A DNA stretch of 64,000 bases, taken from positions 1 through 64,000 of the forward strand of contig JBMNFJ010000017.1 of the NCBI GenBank assembly GCA_050949255.1, given 5' to 3'. The notes under the pieces were generated by a model. It worked only from the letters and a program-made list of their open reading frames with translations. It was not told where the DNA came from and ran no database searches. The first letter of the stretch is position 1. Every line of letters starts with the position of its first letter. Made by a program: the position numbers and the translations under genes. The DNA is from UBA3941 sp002385665. GTDB lineage: Bacteria > Bacillota > Clostridia > Caldicoprobacterales > UBA3941. This document shows positions 7,468 to 16,237 of the stretch, piece by piece.

Positions 7468-10400
7468 CTACCCCGCAAACAGATCCCTTATCTCCTCTTC
7501 CGTCATCTTGGAAAGCAGGGTCTGGCCGGGTTTTATGACCGTATCTATAAGCTCCTTTTTCTTTTGTTGGAGGGCAAAGATCTTCTCCTCGATGGTCCCC
7601 CGGGTGATGAGCTTCATAACGTGGACCACCTTATCCTGGCCTATCCTGTGGGCCCTGTCCGTGGCCTGGTCCTCTACGGCCGGGTTCCACCAGGGGTCAA
7701 AGTGGATTACGGTATCGGCTCCCGTCAGGTTCAGGCCCGTTCCCCCTGCCTTTAGGGAGATCAGGAATACATCTCCCCTGCCGGCGTTAAAGTCCCGGAC
7801 CAATTCCCTTCTTTCCCTGCCAGGGGTTGAGCCGTCCAGATATAGATACTCTATTCCCTTTCTGTCCAATAACTCCTTTATTATGGCCAGCATCCCGGTA
7901 AACTGGGAGAATAGGAGGATCCTATGCCCGCCACTAAGGGCGTCGTCCAGGATATCCTCCAGGAGTTCCATCTTCCCGCTTCCGCCCCGATAGTTTTCCA
8001 GGAAGGTGGAGGGGTGGCAGCATACCTGCCTTAGACGGGTGAGGCCTGCCAGGATCTTTATCTGGCTGTTGTTGAAGCCCTTTTCCTCGATCTCCCTTTC
8101 GATGTCCTCCCTGATCCTCTGCATATAGGCCAGGTAGACCCTCTTTTGATCCACGGTCAGCTCCGCCGTTACCCGGTGCTCTATCTTCTCCGGCAGCTCC
8201 TTTAGCACATCCCCCTTGAGCCTTCTCAGGATAAAGGGCTTGATATGGAAGGAGAGCCGCTTGGCCGCCCTTTCGTCCCGGTCCCTTATTATCGGGCTCT
8301 CAAACTGCCTTCTGAACTTGGTCTGGGAGTACAGATATCCGGGCATGATAAAGTCGAAGATGGACCAAAGTTCGGTCAGGTTGTTCTCCATAGGGGTCCC
8401 GGTTAAGGCAAACCGGGCCTCGGCCTTGATGGATTTTACCATTTTGGCGTTTTGGGAGTCCGGGTTCTTTATATGCTGGGCTTCGTCCAGTATACAATAC
8501 CTGAAGGAGTATTCTCCAAGCTCATCCCCATCCCGCCTTATAAGGGGATAGGAGGTTATGACAAGATCCGCCCCTTCTATATCCTTTAGCTTTTCCATCC
8601 GCTCTTCCTTGGTTCCTACAAGGGCCAGGGTTTTAAGTTCCGGAGCAAACTTCTTTACCTCGTCCTCCCAGTTGTATACAAGGGAGGTCGGCACTACAGC
8701 CAGGGAGGGCTTTTGTCCCCTGTCCTCCTTATCCCACAGGAGCAGGGCTATTACCTGGAGGGTCTTCCCAAGGCCCATATCATCGGCCAATATGCCGCCC
8801 AAGCCATAGGATGCCAGGGTCTTCAGCCAGCGAAAGCCAAAGGTCTGGTAGCCCCTTAGTACATCCTTCAGGCTGGGAGGTGGTGATATGTCAAGCTCCT
8901 GGGGTTTTGTAATGTTTCTTACCAGATCCTTAAAGGCCTCATCCCGGCTAAAACCCTCTATACCTGCCTCCTCCAGGTGTTCATCCAGGAACATGGCCCG
9001 GTATTTGGGCAGCATAATCTTATCCCCGGAAAGGTCCCTGGGGTTTATATCCAGCTCCTCCAAAAGGTCCGTTATTTCCCTTAAGTCTTCCCCCTCAAGG
9101 TTTAGAAAGGATCCATCCCTCAGCCTGTAGTAGCGTTTTTTCTCCTTCAGGGCACCCAGGACGTTTCCCAGCTCGCCGGGGTCTATGCCGTCAAGGCTAA
9201 AGCTAAACTCCAGCATATCTATCTGGCTGTTCAGACTTATTCCGCCGGAATAGGAAAACTTCCTTCGGGTCACATAGCCCTTAAAGTCCTCGGAATAGTA
9301 GACATGGGCCAGCTCCTGCAGCCTTGGTATCCCACTGTAGATAAATTCAAAGGTTGCTGCCTCATCCTCCAGGTGGGCGCTGCCGGGCTGGACGCTGAAG
9401 CCATACTCATTTAGGATATCCAGGATCTGCTGCTCTCCCTTTAAGTCCCTTATGAGGATGCTGGCATCTTCCGGGACGGCCTCTCCATTGCTGTCAAAGG
9501 GGTTTATCTCCCTGTCCCCGTAGACGAACTTAACATCACAGCCTACGCCGCTATCCTGGGGCCTCAGGTAGATCTCAGTGTGAAGCTCTCCCCTTACCAT
9601 GACGGATTCCAGCTCAGGCCTTATATGGACCTTGCCCACACCCTCAAGGTGGGGCAGGACCTCGGATACAAAACGCTCGCCCTCCTCCCTGGTAAAGCGA
9701 AAACTTCTGCTCCCCGCCTGGGTCAGGGCACTGTAAAAGGGGGCGAGGCCGGTGCGCTGTTTCTCACTGGGCCTGTAGATCCTGCCATCTATGAGGATAT
9801 ACTGGCCGTTTCTTGTGAGGGGTTGGATCCCCTCGACCAGGTCCATGGCGAGCAAAAGGTCATTATGAACCTTACCCAGGTCAAAGCCTATGGGCAGATC
9901 TTCCTTTACTATCTCTATATTCTTGTAGGTGATACCCCCGTACATCAGATTAAAGGATCTATCCTCCATGATGGAAAAGAACCTTCTGGCTGCGGCATCG
10001 GTAAGAGCCATCCTCCTGTCGCTGAAGATTCCATTGGTCTTGTAAAAGCTGGCAGTATCTATAAGGTCCTGTACTTCGTATACTTCGGTCATAAGATCCA
10101 TAAGCTGCTTATCACAGGGGCTAAAGGTATGGACGGCGGGATCGTAGGTAAAGTTCTTGCCAAACTCCAGGGCCTGGCCGTCCCTATAGGCCTTTAGGAG
10201 GTTTGGGATGTTTCTTACAACGTAGAGCCTGGATTCCCCTATCTTAAGGTACAGGTAGCCTGCCGGTATGTCCTCCCTTTCCAGGTCCTCACCGGCCTCA
10301 TAGGTTATCTCCATGGCTATGGTTTTCTTCTCCCATTGGCCCATCTGTCCAAAGAGCTCAAAGAGCCGGTCAGTGGCCTCCCTTGGGGACTTCGGTCTTT

Positions 10401-10722
10401 TTACTTCAATCAGGCCGTCAAAGCTGCCCCTGGCGTCGTGCTCCATGATGGTTAGAAGCAGGGCCACTATGTGCTTACAGGGGCCCCAATATCTTTTTAT
10501 GGCCCGGCAATCACAGTCGGTCTCCACCAAGTCCCCGTGGTGATCGAAGGCAGCCTTTACATTGTAGGTCCTGGTGCCCTTTACTGAGCCCTCTATAATC
10601 AGATCCTTACGGTTCAGCCTCAGGGATCTTACCCGCCTTTGGCGGTAGTAGGCTCTTCCTCGCTGGAAGGTGCTGGGGAGAAGGCATTTCTCCCGTATAG
10701 CATCTATGTCTATATTAAGCAT
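7468..10722 (-). CDS. SWIM zinc-finger SNF2-family DEAD/DEAH-type helicase
   Basis: A 1084-residue nucleic-acid-dependent ATPase of the bacterial SNF2 (HepA/YwqA-like) group. The N-terminus carries a SWIM zinc motif, CDCRAIKRYWGPCKH, near residues 70-84. A middle region of about 500 residues (bacterial SNF2 helicase-associated) follows. The ATPase core starts near 620 with DDMGLGKT at about 645, DEAQHIKN at about 745 and TGTPMENN; the C-terminal helicase lobe has the QATDRAHRIGQ motif. It is probably involved in remodelling protein-DNA or RNA polymerase complexes. It stands alone, with a ribosome site GAAAGGA before the ATG and a repeat composite upstream. Confidence 0.93.
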   Translation of the reverse strand: MLNIDIDAIREKCLLPSTFQRGRAYYRQRRVRSLRLNRKDLIIEGSVKGTRTYNVKAAFDHHGDLVETDCDCRAIKRYWGPCKHIVALLLTIMEHDARGSFDGLIEVKRPKSPREATDRLFELFGQMGQWEKKTIAMEITYEAGEDLEREDIPAGYLYLKIGESRLYVVRNIPNLLKAYRDGQALEFGKNFTYDPAVHTFSPCDKQLMDLMTEVYEVQDLIDTASFYKTNGIFSDRRMALTDAAARRFFSIMEDRSFNLMYGGITYKNIEIVKEDLPIGFDLGKVHNDLLLAMDLVEGIQPLTRNGQYILIDGRIYRPSEKQRTGLAPFYSALTQAGSRSFRFTREEGERFVSEVLPHLEGVGKVHIRPELESVMVRGELHTEIYLRPQDSGVGCDVKFVYGDREINPFDSNGEAVPEDASILIRDLKGEQQILDILNEYGFSVQPGSAHLEDEAATFEFIYSGIPRLQELAHVYYSEDFKGYVTRRKFSYSGGISLNSQIDMLEFSFSLDGIDPGELGNVLGALKEKKRYYRLRDGSFLNLEGEDLREITDLLEELDINPRDLSGDKIMLPKYRAMFLDEHLEEAGIEGFSRDEAFKDLVRNITKPQELDISPPPSLKDVLRGYQTFGFRWLKTLASYGLGGILADDMGLGKTLQVIALLLWDKEDRGQKPSLAVVPTSLVYNWEDEVKKFAPELKTLALVGTKEERMEKLKDIEGADLVITSYPLIRRDGDELGEYSFRYCILDEAQHIKNPDSQNAKMVKSIKAEARFALTGTPMENNLTELWSIFDFIMPGYLYSQTKFRRQFESPIIRDRDERAAKRLSFHIKPFILRRLKGDVLKELPEKIEHRVTAELTVDQKRVYLAYMQRIREDIEREIEEKGFNNSQIKILAGLTRLRQVCCHPSTFLENYRGGSGKMELLEDILDDALSGGHRILLFSQFTGMLAIIKELLDRKGIEYLYLDGSTPGRERRELVRDFNAGRGDVFLISLKAGGTGLNLTGADTVIHFDPWWNPAVEDQATDRAHRIGQDKVVHVMKLITRGTIEEKIFALQQKKKELIDTVIKPGQTLLSKMTEEEIRDLFAG

Positions 10723-10831
10723 TCATTCGTCCTTTCTAATTCCATAAAATAATCTTTATTAGCCTCTAAAATTATAACTGGCTTTTATAGCATCATAATG
10801 TCTTTTGAAAGCTGATTTACGTTTATTCATA

Positions 10832-10973
10832 GGAGGATGGTTTATTCCGTCAGCCTCCAAATCACATCGGGGAGCTACCTTATAGGTCCCGTCTCTGAGA
10901 GATTATTAGCGGTACTCCCCTTAGAGGTCTTCCTTTTGGGTCGTTGGAGTCTTCCTCCACAAATCCATCCTCC
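10832..10973 (+). repeat. Repeat A, full 142-bp copy 1
   Basis: Ends are GGAGGATGG and CCATCCTCC (outer stem). Inner stems are CTCCAA/TTGGAG and GGGGAG plus TACC against GGTA plus CTCCCC. Compared with the copy at 25560, both sides of the TACC/GGTA stem have changed together from TGCC/GGCA. Followed by CTAGTAAC, as in other copies. Confidence 0.85.
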
Positions 10974-11002
10974 CTAGTAACCGACTTGCAATAGCGTATA
11001 TC

Positions 11003-11054
11003 ATAATGGACTATTGATAAGCGGACATCGGAAGGAGCATTCAATAGCCATCAT
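11003..11054 (+). repeat. Module B, minimal 52-bp form
   Basis: Starts ATAATGGACTATTGATAAGC and ends TCAATAGCCATCAT, so the ends are inverted repeats. The internal hairpin arms present at 25731-25938 are absent, leaving the junction GCGGACATCGGAAGGAGC. Confidence 0.65.
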
Positions 11055-11205
11055 GAATATAGGGAAATATTCAATCCCTTAATTATACCATGAATTAAGG
11101 TGTGTTGTCATATTTGACTAAAAATGATTTGCTATCTTTACTCGTAGGAAATGAAAGCATTATATGTGTAATTAAATGCTATATGATAATAAACAGTACA
11201 GATAG

Positions 11206-11243
11206 AAAAACCGGCTACACAAAGGAGTGTATAGCCGGTTTTT
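11206..11243 (-). terminator. Terminator of cysS
   Basis: AAAAACCGGCTA and TAGCCGGTTTTT form a strong stem with A/T runs on both sides, so it can act in both directions. It lies 28 bp past the cysS stop. Confidence 0.85.
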
Positions 11244-11270
11244 ATTCGGTAAGTTGGAAAAAAATCATCA

Positions 11271-12671
11271 TTACTGCTGTATGGTCCAGCGTACCCCATG
11301 GGGGGTATCCTCCAGGATTATGCCCCGTGCCTTGAGATCGTCCCGGATCTTGTCGGCGGTGGCCCAGTCCTTGGCGGCTCTTGCCTGCTGCCTCTTTTCG
11401 ATTAGTTCCTCTATCTCCTGATCCAGGGACTTTTTCTGTTCCTTTTGGACTATGCCCATAATATCCGTCAGAGACTCAAAGGTGTTATAGAATGCCTCTA
11501 TCAGCCTTCTGGGACTTTCAGCCTTCAGATGGGTATTGGCATCCCTGACAAGATCAAAGATCACCGACAGGGCATCGGCGGTATTGATATCGTCATCCAT
11601 GGCACTTTCAAAATCCCGGATGTACTCCCCGGTCCGGTCATGGAGCTTCTGTTCCTCGTCGGATAAATCCCTGTCCTCTGCCATGTCGAGGAGGTATAAC
11701 AGGTTGTTCCTGGCGTTGTATAGACGCTCCAGGGCACTTTTGGCCTGATCCAAAAGTTCGTGGCTGAAGTTTACGGGGCTCCTGTAGTGGGCAGACAGCA
11801 TAAAGAGCCTGACTATCTCAAGATCATACTTCTCGGAGATATCCCGTACCGTAAAGAAGTTACCCAAGGACTTGGACATCTTCCTGTTGTCCACATTTAT
11901 ATAACCGTTGTGGAGCCAATAGTTGGCAAAGGGTTTTCCGGACAAGCCCTCACTCTGGGCTATTTCGTTTTCATGGTGGGGGAAGATCAGGTCCTGACCC
12001 CCGGCGTGAATATCTATGGTTTCGCCCAGGTACTTGGAGGCCATCACGGAGCATTCTATATGCCAACCAGGCCTGCCCTTTCCCCAGGGGCTGTCCCAGG
12101 CCGGCTCACCGGGCTTTTGAGCCTTCCATAGGGCAAAGTCCATGGGGTTGCGCTTCTTTTCATTGGGGTCTACCCTGGCCCCCGCCTCCAGCTCCTCTAG
12201 GTCCTGCCTGGAGAGCTTCCCATAGCTTTCAAAGGCCGAGGTGTCATACCATACGTCGCCATCTATCTCATAGGCCAATCCCTTTTCTATGAGCCCTTCT
12301 ATATAGGCTATCATTTCGTCTATATGCTGCGTAGCCCTGGGATGGACGGTGGCCCTCTCTATTCCAAGGCCGTCGGCATCCTTAAAGTATTCCTCGATAA
12401 ATCTCTCTGCCAGCTCTGCTACTGTGGTGTCCTCTTCATTTGCCCTCTGAATCATCTTGTCGTCGATATCGGTGAAGTTTTGGACATAGGTTACCTTGTA
12501 TCCCTTGTACTCCATATATCGCCTGAAGGCGTCAAAGATGATAAAAGGGCGGGCATTGCCTATGTGAAAATAGTTGTACACCGTAGGTCCACAGCAGTAC
12601 ATCCTTACCTCATTCTCGTGTATAGGTATAAAGTCCTCTTTCTTCCTGGTTAGGGTATTATACAACTTCAT
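11271..12671 (-). CDS. cysS: Cysteinyl-tRNA synthetase
   Basis: Charges tRNA-Cys with cysteine in the cytoplasm; class Ia synthetase of 466 residues, the normal length. The HIGH-type motif is NYFHIGNARPF near residue 36, preceded by the zinc ligand region CCGPTVYN. GWHIECSVMA (zinc site) and the KMSKSLGN loop (about residue 265) follow. The C-terminus reaches the usual KARGIILEDTPHGVRW anticodon-domain ending. The start ATG lies inside the 3' end of cysE (14-bp overlap), so the two cysteine-related genes are translationally coupled. No T-box leader is visible upstream of this operon. Confidence 0.97.
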   Translation of the reverse strand: MKLYNTLTRKKEDFIPIHENEVRMYCCGPTVYNYFHIGNARPFIIFDAFRRYMEYKGYKVTYVQNFTDIDDKMIQRANEEDTTVAELAERFIEEYFKDADGLGIERATVHPRATQHIDEMIAYIEGLIEKGLAYEIDGDVWYDTSAFESYGKLSRQDLEELEAGARVDPNEKKRNPMDFALWKAQKPGEPAWDSPWGKGRPGWHIECSVMASKYLGETIDIHAGGQDLIFPHHENEIAQSEGLSGKPFANYWLHNGYINVDNRKMSKSLGNFFTVRDISEKYDLEIVRLFMLSAHYRSPVNFSHELLDQAKSALERLYNARNNLLYLLDMAEDRDLSDEEQKLHDRTGEYIRDFESAMDDDINTADALSVIFDLVRDANTHLKAESPRRLIEAFYNTFESLTDIMGIVQKEQKKSLDQEIEELIEKRQQARAAKDWATADKIRDDLKARGIILEDTPHGVRWTIQQ

Positions 12672-13350
12672 TTCGTCTGAATTCCTCCAGTTCTTTCAGC
12701 TGCTCCTCTATCTTGGTTAGCCTCTTTATAATACAGCAGATAGCATCTTCTACGGGATCCGGGAGCCTTACCTGGTCCAGATCCACCTGGTCGCAGTCGA
12801 TTGTCCTTATCTTGGGATCCTTGGGTACGGGGACGTTGTCCTTCCTCACTATCCGGCCCGGTACACCGACTACAGTGCAGTTGGGCGGGACCTCCTTCAG
12901 CACCACGGCGCCTGCCCCTATCTTGCTGTTGTCCCCCACAGTAAAGGGCCCCAGAACCTTGGCCCCTGCACTGATAACCACTCCGTTGCCGATGGTGGGA
13001 TGGCGCTTGCCGGTATCCTTGCCGGTACCACCCAGGGTTGCTCCCTGGTAGATGGTGACGTTGTCACCTATCCTGGTGGTCTCCCCGATGACCACTCCCA
13101 TACCATGATCGATAAAGAGCCTTTTGCCTATGACGGCTCCGGGATGGATCTCTATACCCGTCAAAAACCTGGCAAATTGGGAGATCATTCTGGCCAGGAG
13201 CTTTAGATGGTGATTGTGGAGCCAGTGAGCTATCTTATAAAAGATAATAGCATGAAAGCCGGGATAACACAATAAAACCTCCAGTGCATTCCTGGCGGCG
13301 GGATCCCTGTCCTTTATGCCCTGGATTTCGTCCTTAAACCATTTGAACAA
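12658..13350 (-). CDS. cysE: Serine O-acetyltransferase
   Basis: Makes O-acetylserine from serine and acetyl-CoA, the first step of cysteine synthesis. About 230 residues: an N-terminal helical part (FHAIIFYKIAHWLH) and a left-handed beta-helix with GIEIHPGAVIGKRLFIDHG and GVVIGETTRIGDNVTIYQGATLGGTG, including the catalytic His/Asp region of the family. I chose the TTG at 13350 because AGGAGGTG lies just upstream; a longer frame to 13389 has no such site. The short C-terminal tail with charged residues is ordinary. It pairs with cysS as in many Firmicutes. Confidence 0.94.
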   Translation of the reverse strand: MFKWFKDEIQGIKDRDPAARNALEVLLCYPGFHAIIFYKIAHWLHNHHLKLLARMISQFARFLTGIEIHPGAVIGKRLFIDHGMGVVIGETTRIGDNVTIYQGATLGGTGKDTGKRHPTIGNGVVISAGAKVLGPFTVGDNSKIGAGAVVLKEVPPNCTVVGVPGRIVRKDNVPVPKDPKIRTIDCDQVDLDQVRLPDPVEDAICCIIKRLTKIEEQLKELEEFRRNEVV

Positions 13351-13453
13351 TAAGTACACCTCCTGGATGTTTAGGTTTATTACGGTCACTTCCTAACATG
13401 GATGATTATAACATAATACGCTATATAATTAAACTGGTTCCAAAAACCCAAAC

Positions 13454-13484
13454 AAAAATCCCTGATCCGGGTAAGATCAGGGAT
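13454..13484 (-). terminator. Terminator of the DUF1002 gene
   Basis: Minus strand: ATCCCTGATC pairs with GATCAGGGAT, then UUUUUG. It lies 23 bp past the stop codon at 13507. Confidence 0.9.
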
Positions 13485-13506
13485 ATGTTCAGGTTCTTTC
13501 AGTCCA

Positions 13507-14373
13507 TCATCCCAGCAGGCTCCGAAGCCAGGCAAAGAATCTTTCTATGGCCTCCAATATCTTCTTAATGACTCCCTTGTTCTCGGTGACCACCTTTTTG
13601 ACGTCATCCAGGCTGCCGGCGATCTTCTCTATCTGGCTGGCGATCTTCTCTACATTCAGATCCAGGTTGCTGATCTTCTTCATCAGCTGCACTATCTGTT
13701 CGATCTGCTCATCCGTAAGGTTTATATTAAGGTTTGCGGATATTTCAATAACTATCTTCCGGATCTCGCCCTCGTCCTTGGTCTTGAGCTCTGCGATCCT
13801 TTCCTTGATCTCCTTTATCAGGGCGGCAGCCTCGTCCTTACCTATGACCTCTCCCAGCTCACCGGTGGTGACCAGCTCTTCGTTGGCAGCCTCCTTGGCT
13901 TCTTCGTCCAGCTCCTTGCCGGTAACCGCTTCAAAGGCCTTCATAATCCCCGTGAGGGCGCCGGTTCCCGACACCTTGAAGGGGGCTGCGGCTATGACCT
14001 TGGCGTTTTCCACACCTGCCGTCACCAGGGCGTTGGCATACATTTCCCGGGTAACCCAGGTTATATTATGGGTATCGACTTCTATTCCCTCACCCTTCTC
14101 CAGGAGCTCTACATAGGCCGATGAGATAGTCCTCTTGCCTATCTTATCATCGGACACCAGACCCCCCAGATACTGCCTCTCCTCGTCGATGGTGACCGTC
14201 AGTATTTTGACTTCATCCCTGTCTACTCCGAATAGCTTTAGCATCTCATTTTGCTGGCTCTCGTTCAGATCGCCGCCCAGGGTTACCACGATATCCTCGG
14301 AGTCCGCCAGAGCGGTCAGGGGGAACAAGAGGAGTAGCATAAGGGCCATGCCCAGGGATAGGATTCTTTTCAT
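13507..14373 (-). CDS. Secreted DUF1002 (YpuA-like) protein
   Basis: A 288-residue exported protein of unknown function. A clear signal peptide (residues 1-23, ending ALA) precedes a DUF1002 domain with VVTLGGDLNESQQNEMLKLF, a conserved family opening, and SSAYVELLEKGEGIEV. The last 100 residues are charged and helix-rich (coiled-coil-like repeats such as IEKIAGSLDDVKKVV), ending in a hydrophobic FFAWLRSLLG tail. It sits between ispF and cysE, where B. subtilis has no such gene, and is flanked by its own terminator and by repeats, so it is likely a single-gene unit. The B. subtilis relative YpuA has been linked to the cell envelope; no firm role can be assigned here. Confidence 0.85.
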   Translation of the reverse strand: MKRILSLGMALMLLLLFPLTALADSEDIVVTLGGDLNESQQNEMLKLFGVDRDEVKILTVTIDEERQYLGGLVSDDKIGKRTISSAYVELLEKGEGIEVDTHNITWVTREMYANALVTAGVENAKVIAAAPFKVSGTGALTGIMKAFEAVTGKELDEEAKEAANEELVTTGELGEVIGKDEAAALIKEIKERIAELKTKDEGEIRKIVIEISANLNINLTDEQIEQIVQLMKKISNLDLNVEKIASQIEKIAGSLDDVKKVVTENKGVIKKILEAIERFFAWLRSLLG

Positions 14374-14455
14374 TTCAAAAACCTCCTTAAGATCGTTTCC
14401 TTAACGACTATCAAATTATCCTTTTAAACTACTGTTGACTGCTGATTTATATAAT

Positions 14456-14498
14456 GGAAGGATGGTTTATTACGGCTGCCTCCACAAATCCATCCTCC
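14456..14498 (+). repeat. Repeat A, short 43-bp copy
   Basis: GGAAGGATGG at the left and CCATCCTCC at the right, joined by TTTATTACGGCTGCCTCCACAAAT. This equals the left end of the 142-bp form fused to its right end at the shared CTGCCTCC, so the inner 99 bp are missing. Confidence 0.8.
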
Positions 14499-14568
14499 TT
14501 TAGTGACAATACTGATATATCAAACACCATAATATATACCAACTGAAATAGTTTGCGTAACAGTAAGC

Positions 14569-14754
14569 ATAATGTGCTATTGACAAGCGAATGACTTCAT
14601 TGATTTGGAGAAAACCAAATCAATGTCGGAAGGAGAGAAGTTTCAAAAAACACATTACCATAAGCGTTGGTTATATAAAAGCTAAAATAGATTTTTTGAA
14701 ACTTCAACGATGACGTCACTCTTACAAAGTTAAAGAGCGGTCAATAGCCATTAT
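14569..14754 (+). repeat. Module B, 186-bp variant with a GAAGTTTCAAAAAA hairpin arm
   Basis: Ends ATAATGTGCTATTGACAAGC and GGTCAATAGCCATTAT are inverted repeats. Inside, GATTTGG and CCAAATC form one arm. A second arm pairs GAAGTTTCAAAAAA with TTTTTTGAAACTTC around about 50 bp. The second arm also occurs in the copy at 47148 but not in those at 25731 or 55746, so module B is itself modular. It fills the gap between ispF and the DUF1002 gene. Confidence 0.7.
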
Positions 14755-14793
14755 CTATTCAATTACCAAACACTAAGTAAAACAAATGCACTG

Positions 14794-15270
14794 TCAGCTT
14801 ACGGTCTCCAAGAGCACTACCGCCTGGGCGGCCATGCCCTGGCCTGTGCCCACAAAACCCAACCCCTCGGTGGTGGTGGCCTTTATATTGACCATGGATG
14901 GGTCTACCTTTAGGGTACTTGCGATGTTTGCCTTCATCTCCTTCAGGTAGGGAGCCATCTTGGGCCTTTGGGCAATGATTATACCGTCTATATTGCCAAC
15001 CCTGTAGCCGTCGGCCGATATGATCCTCTCTACCCTGGAGAGTAGTTCTATGCTGGATATTCCCTTGTATTCCTCCCGGCTGTCGGGAAAGTGCTGACCT
15101 ATATCCCCTTTGCCAAGGGCTCCCAGGAGGGCATCCATTATGGCGTGGACCAAGACGTCTGCATCGGAATGGCCTAGCAAGCCCTTGTCAAAGGGTATCT
15201 CAACGCCACCTATAATTAGGGGGCGATTATCTGCCAACCTATGTACGTCATATCCTATTCCAACTCTCAT
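14794..15270 (-). CDS. ispF: 2-C-methyl-D-erythritol 2,4-cyclodiphosphate synthase
   Basis: Fifth enzyme of the MEP isoprenoid pathway, cyclising CDP-methylerythritol 2-phosphate with loss of CMP; a zinc-dependent trimer. The 158 residues open with MRVGIGYDVHRL, giving the Asp8/His10 metal ligands, then GHSDADVLVHAIMDALLGA with His42. GDIGQHFPDS and the C-terminal ATTTEGLGFVGTGQGMAAQA complete the family pattern. The ATG overlaps the ispD stop by four bases, a typical coupled pair. Confidence 0.97.
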   Translation of the reverse strand: MRVGIGYDVHRLADNRPLIIGGVEIPFDKGLLGHSDADVLVHAIMDALLGALGKGDIGQHFPDSREEYKGISSIELLSRVERIISADGYRVGNIDGIIIAQRPKMAPYLKEMKANIASTLKVDPSMVNIKATTTEGLGFVGTGQGMAAQAVVLLETVS

Positions 15271-15968
15271 AACAGTTCTCCTTGCCTACTTTTTAGAATC
15301 CTCCAGGCGATATCTATATCCTCCGGTGTGGTAATCTTTATATTGTCATAGCCTCCCGGTATCATATATACCTGTCTCCCCAAGTATTCTACCAGGGCAG
15401 AATCATCGGTGGCTATGTAGTTATCCTCCAGGGCCTTCCTATGGGCCTCCATGATGAGGGTATACCTAAAGGTCTGAGGGGTTTGGACCTGCCAAAGGGA
15501 TTCCCGCCTGAGGGTCTTTCTTACCCTTCCGTCGGGGTCCGCCTCTTTTATGGTGTCCTTTACGGGCATGCCCGCTACCCCTGCACCCCATTTAAGGGCC
15601 GACTCAACGCATTTTTGTATTACCTGGGGGGTAACCAGTGGCCTGGCCCCATCGTGGATGGCCACAATTTCCGCATCCTCAGGTAATGCTTTCAGGCCGT
15701 TATAGACGGAGTATTGCCTTTCAGAGCCTCCCGGAACCAGTGTTACAGGCTTTTGGACCGGGTAAAAATCCAGTATATTCTTTTTTATATATTCCTCTTC
15801 CCCCGGAGCTGTCACCAATACTATCCTATGTATGGACTCAGCCCTGTAGAATGCCTCCAGGGTATGGGCGATAACGGGCCTATCCCCAAGGGGTAAGTAT
15901 ACCTTGTTTATCTCTCGGTTCATCCTGGTACCCTTGCCGGCGGCCAGGATAATTGCGTAGTTGTTCAA
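15267..15968 (-). CDS. ispD: 2-C-methyl-D-erythritol 4-phosphate cytidylyltransferase
   Basis: Third enzyme of the MEP pathway, coupling CTP to methylerythritol 4-phosphate. The nucleotide-binding motif ILAAGKGTRMN is at residues 6-16, and HDGARPLV, the substrate-binding GMPVKDTIKEAD and TDDSALVEYLG motifs follow. I take the TTG at 15968 as start because GGAGG lies five bases upstream; an ATG at 16007 would add 13 unusual residues without a ribosome site. About 233 residues, normal for IspD. It follows yacL as in B. subtilis and overlaps ispF. Confidence 0.95.
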   Translation of the reverse strand: MNNYAIILAAGKGTRMNREINKVYLPLGDRPVIAHTLEAFYRAESIHRIVLVTAPGEEEYIKKNILDFYPVQKPVTLVPGGSERQYSVYNGLKALPEDAEIVAIHDGARPLVTPQVIQKCVESALKWGAGVAGMPVKDTIKEADPDGRVRKTLRRESLWQVQTPQTFRYTLIMEAHRKALEDNYIATDDSALVEYLGRQVYMIPGGYDNIKITTPEDIDIAWRILKSRQGELL

Positions 15969-16037
15969 ACCTTCCTCCTGCTTCCAGTCTAAGTCTATAG
16001 CTTTCATATTCCAGATTATTGGTTTAACTTCTAATTG

Positions 16038-16075
16038 GGTAAATGGTTTATTCCGTCAGCTCCAAATCACATCGT
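16038..16075 (+). repeat. Repeat A, left-end fragment
   Basis: ATGGTTTATTCCGTCAGC followed by TCCAAATCACATCG matches the first third of the 142-bp unit with a one-base loss. The rest is not recognisable. Just to its right, GCGGCG and CGCCGC (near 16139-16160) form a small hairpin that could weakly terminate yacL. Confidence 0.65.
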
Positions 16076-16237
16076 ATAGTCGGCCTGGATATAACCTTAA
16101 AATTCCATCTACCAGCACCTAAATTATATATAATTAAGCGGCGAGATACAACCCGCCGCAATGTTTTGTATGAAACATTTAATATTTTACTAATATATAT
16201 TAACAGTTATTAACAGTTTTGTCCCAGATTCTTAGCC

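Larger units (their letters stand above)
10793..11054. mobile_element. Composite repeat element 1 (repeat A nested with a minimal module B)
   Basis: Between the cysS end and the SNF2 start. The left boundary ATCATAATGTCTTTTGA and the right boundary TCAATAGCCATCATGA are degenerate forms of the terminal inverted repeat seen better at 25506-25938. Inside lie a full 142-bp repeat A and a 52-bp module B. No coding capacity is visible; MITE-like. Confidence 0.6.

Noticed and set aside
10832..10973. Repeat A as a CRISPR array
   Set aside because: Copies are single, kilobases apart and lack regular repeat-spacer units or cas genes.
11102..11335. 77-codon plus-strand frame between SNF2 and cysS
   Set aside because: It crosses the cysS terminator and enters cysS antisense; no ribosome site or known motif.
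13351..13506. T-box leader for cysE-cysS
   Set aside because: The gap is only about 150 bp, mostly the preceding terminator; no AGGGTGGNACCGCG motif or specifier structure is seen.
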